Source of the DNA: Acidiferrobacter sp. | GTDB taxonomy: Bacteria > Pseudomonadota > Gammaproteobacteria > Acidiferrobacterales > Acidiferrobacteraceae | DNA length: 10,870 nucleotides | NCBI GenBank assembly: GCA_027335965.1 | Contig: DAHWGZ010000045.1 | Coordinates: 1-10,870 of the forward strand | Direction of reading: 5' to 3' | Shown here: one piece after another, positions 10,424 to 10,870 of the stretch | Numbering within the stretch: position 1 is the stretch's first letter | How the letters are laid out: each line of letters starts with the position of its first letter | Position numbers and translations under genes: made by a program | The notes under the pieces: generated by a model | What the model was told of the DNA's origin: nothing | The model's input: only the letters and a program-made list of their open reading frames with translations | Databases searched by the model: none

Positions 10424-10526
10424 GGCCGGGGGTATTCATGGCCACGCCTGTGGCAAGATCACAAATTCGGTAACTGTTAATAAAAAGGGCCACTCTTCCA
10501 TATGTCCCAGACGCGACCGTGTCGAC

Positions 10527-10538
10527 GCCGACGTCGGC
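10527..10538. repeat. 12-bp perfect palindrome GCCGACGTCGGC
   Basis: GCCGACGTCGGC is fully self-complementary. It lies 104 bases past the glmS stop in noncoding sequence. The flanks (GTCGAC before, AACGGG after) do not extend the symmetry. It could be a protein-binding dyad or a chance product in GC-rich DNA. Confidence 0.5.
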
Positions 10539-10550
10539 AACGGGGTCTGT

Positions 10551-10577
10551 ATAAAAGCCGTCGATAAAATAGCGTCG
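10551..10577. repeat. Imperfect tandem repeat, two 13-14 bp units
   Basis: ATAAAAGCCGTCG (10551-10563) is followed directly by ATAAAATAGCGTCG (10564-10577). The units agree at 11 positions, with two substitutions and one gap. They lie between the glmS side and the end of the transposase gene, so they could be part of a subterminal region of the insertion sequence. Function is unknown. Confidence 0.4.
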
Positions 10578-10579
10578 GG

Positions 10580-10870
10580 AGACCGTTAGGCGCTGTGAAA
10601 TAATAACTTGAGCAGTTATCCCGGACGCCGCTGGGGCGTAATGGTGTAATTCCATTCGCCATGAAAGTCATGCGGCTTGAGATTGAGCGCCTCCAATTCC
10701 TTCTTGGGTACCTTGACCCCGCGCTTGTATGTTCTCCGGTCCAAGCGGGCCTTGACGACCAGGCCGGTCTTGGTCGATGTGCCGGCGATGAGATTCACGA
10801 TGGTACGGTAGTCGGCCAAAGGCCGGCCTCGCCAGTTCGCGGTGATGAACGAAAAGAGGCGATGCTCGAT
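10580..10870 (-). mobile_element. ISAzo13-family insertion sequence, transposase-distal end; left limit approximate
   Basis: The transposase C-terminus (10616-10870) shows that an insertion sequence enters the window from the right, with its 3' end toward glmS. The left limit given here is a guess: the segment GGCGCTGTGAAATAATAACTT (about 10589-10609), just past the transposase stop, is a candidate for the terminal or subterminal inverted repeat. The partner end lies outside the window, so neither the inverted repeat nor a target-site duplication can be verified. Confidence 0.5.
10616..10870 (-). CDS. ISAzo13-family transposase, C-terminal fragment
   Basis: The frame is open from the right window edge to TAA at 10616-10618, giving 84 visible residues, so the N-terminal part lies outside the window. 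The first visible residues are IEHRLFSFITANWRGRPL, followed by IVNLIAGTSTKTGLVVKARL, RRTYKRGVKVPKKELEALNL and the end HDFHGEWNYTITP. This HRLFSFI..NWRG.PL / LI..T.T..GL.V.A.LD...Y..G / WNY...P pattern is what I know from the C-terminal DDE-domain region of ISAzo13-family transposases. Whether the whole transposase is intact cannot be judged here. It is transcribed toward glmS. Confidence 0.85.
   Translation of the reverse strand: MEHRLFSFITANWRGRPLADYRTIVNLIAGTSTKTGLVVKARLDRRTYKRGVKVPKKELEALNLKPHDFHGEWNYTITPQRRPG

Larger units (their letters stand above)
10424..10615. other. AT-richer spacer between glmS and the transposase fragment
   Basis: These 192 bases separate two convergent genes. By my count 10461-10500 is about 37% GC and 10541-10620 about 46%, well below the flanking coding DNA. 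The spacer contains a 5-bp GC hairpin (GCCAC/GTGGC, 10441-10454) without a T-tract, a 12-bp perfect palindrome at 10527-10538, and an imperfect tandem repeat at 10551-10577. No convincing gene, RNA or standard rho-independent terminator for glmS is visible. The right part probably belongs to the insertion sequence, but its boundary is not defined. Confidence 0.6.

Noticed and set aside
10441..10454. Hairpin GCCAC-GCCT-GTGGC after glmS as a terminator
   Set aside because: The stem is only five base pairs and is followed by AAGATCAC rather than a T-tract, so it is not a standard rho-independent terminator.
10548..10556. TGTATAAAA as an extended -10 promoter reading toward the insertion sequence
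   Set aside because: No -35-like hexamer occurs at 16-18 bases upstream, and it would read antisense into the transposase gene.
10471..10618. TAACTG and CAGTTA as a long-range inverted repeat across the spacer
   Set aside because: Only six bases match and the flanks do not extend it. This is expected by chance in 150 bases.
10317..10671. Small - strand frames overlapping the spacer, glmS end and transposase end
   Set aside because: They overlap stronger coding calls, are rich in Arg and low-complexity stretches, and have no credible start region or family resemblance.

Overview
The window holds most of an F-type ATP synthase operon followed by UDP-GlcNAc biosynthesis genes, all on the + strand. 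The order is atpI (5' end cut by the window edge), atpB, atpE, atpF, atpH, atpA, atpG, atpD, atpC, an FKBP/SlyD-type prolyl isomerase gene, glmU and glmS. Past glmS, a short AT-richer spacer leads to the C-terminal end of an ISAzo13-family transposase on the - strand, which runs off the right edge.

The gene order, with glmU and glmS behind atpC, and the close match of AtpB, AtpA, AtpG and AtpD to E. coli-type subunits point to a gammaproteobacterium. Coding GC is high, with GC-ending codons throughout. An acidophilic or chemolithotrophic lineage (the Acidithiobacillus or Acidiferrobacter type) is a guess that this window alone cannot test.

Layout: bases 1-6665 encode the membrane assembly factor AtpI, the Fo sector (a, c, b) and the F1 sector (delta, alpha, gamma, beta, epsilon). 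Genes are packed tightly, with stop/start overlaps at atpI/atpB (ATGA), atpF/atpH (GTGA) and atpA/atpG (TGATG), so translational coupling is likely. Bases 6674-7141 encode the SlyD-like protein, which is not part of the usual atp-glm arrangement. A 57-base gap then contains a good sigma70-like promoter whose predicted transcript would start almost at the glmU ATG. Bases 7199-10423 encode GlmU and GlmS. GlmS makes glucosamine-6-phosphate, and GlmU carries out the last two steps to UDP-GlcNAc, the precursor for peptidoglycan and LPS. GlmM, the enzyme between them, is not in the window.

This is mainly conserved housekeeping sequence, and I see no undescribed multi-gene system. The points most worth a second look are the c-subunit ion-site region (Trp36 beside Glu69), the pyrimidine-rich leader of atpE, the FKBP insertion, the probable leaderless glmU promoter, and the glmS/insertion-sequence junction with its small repeats.
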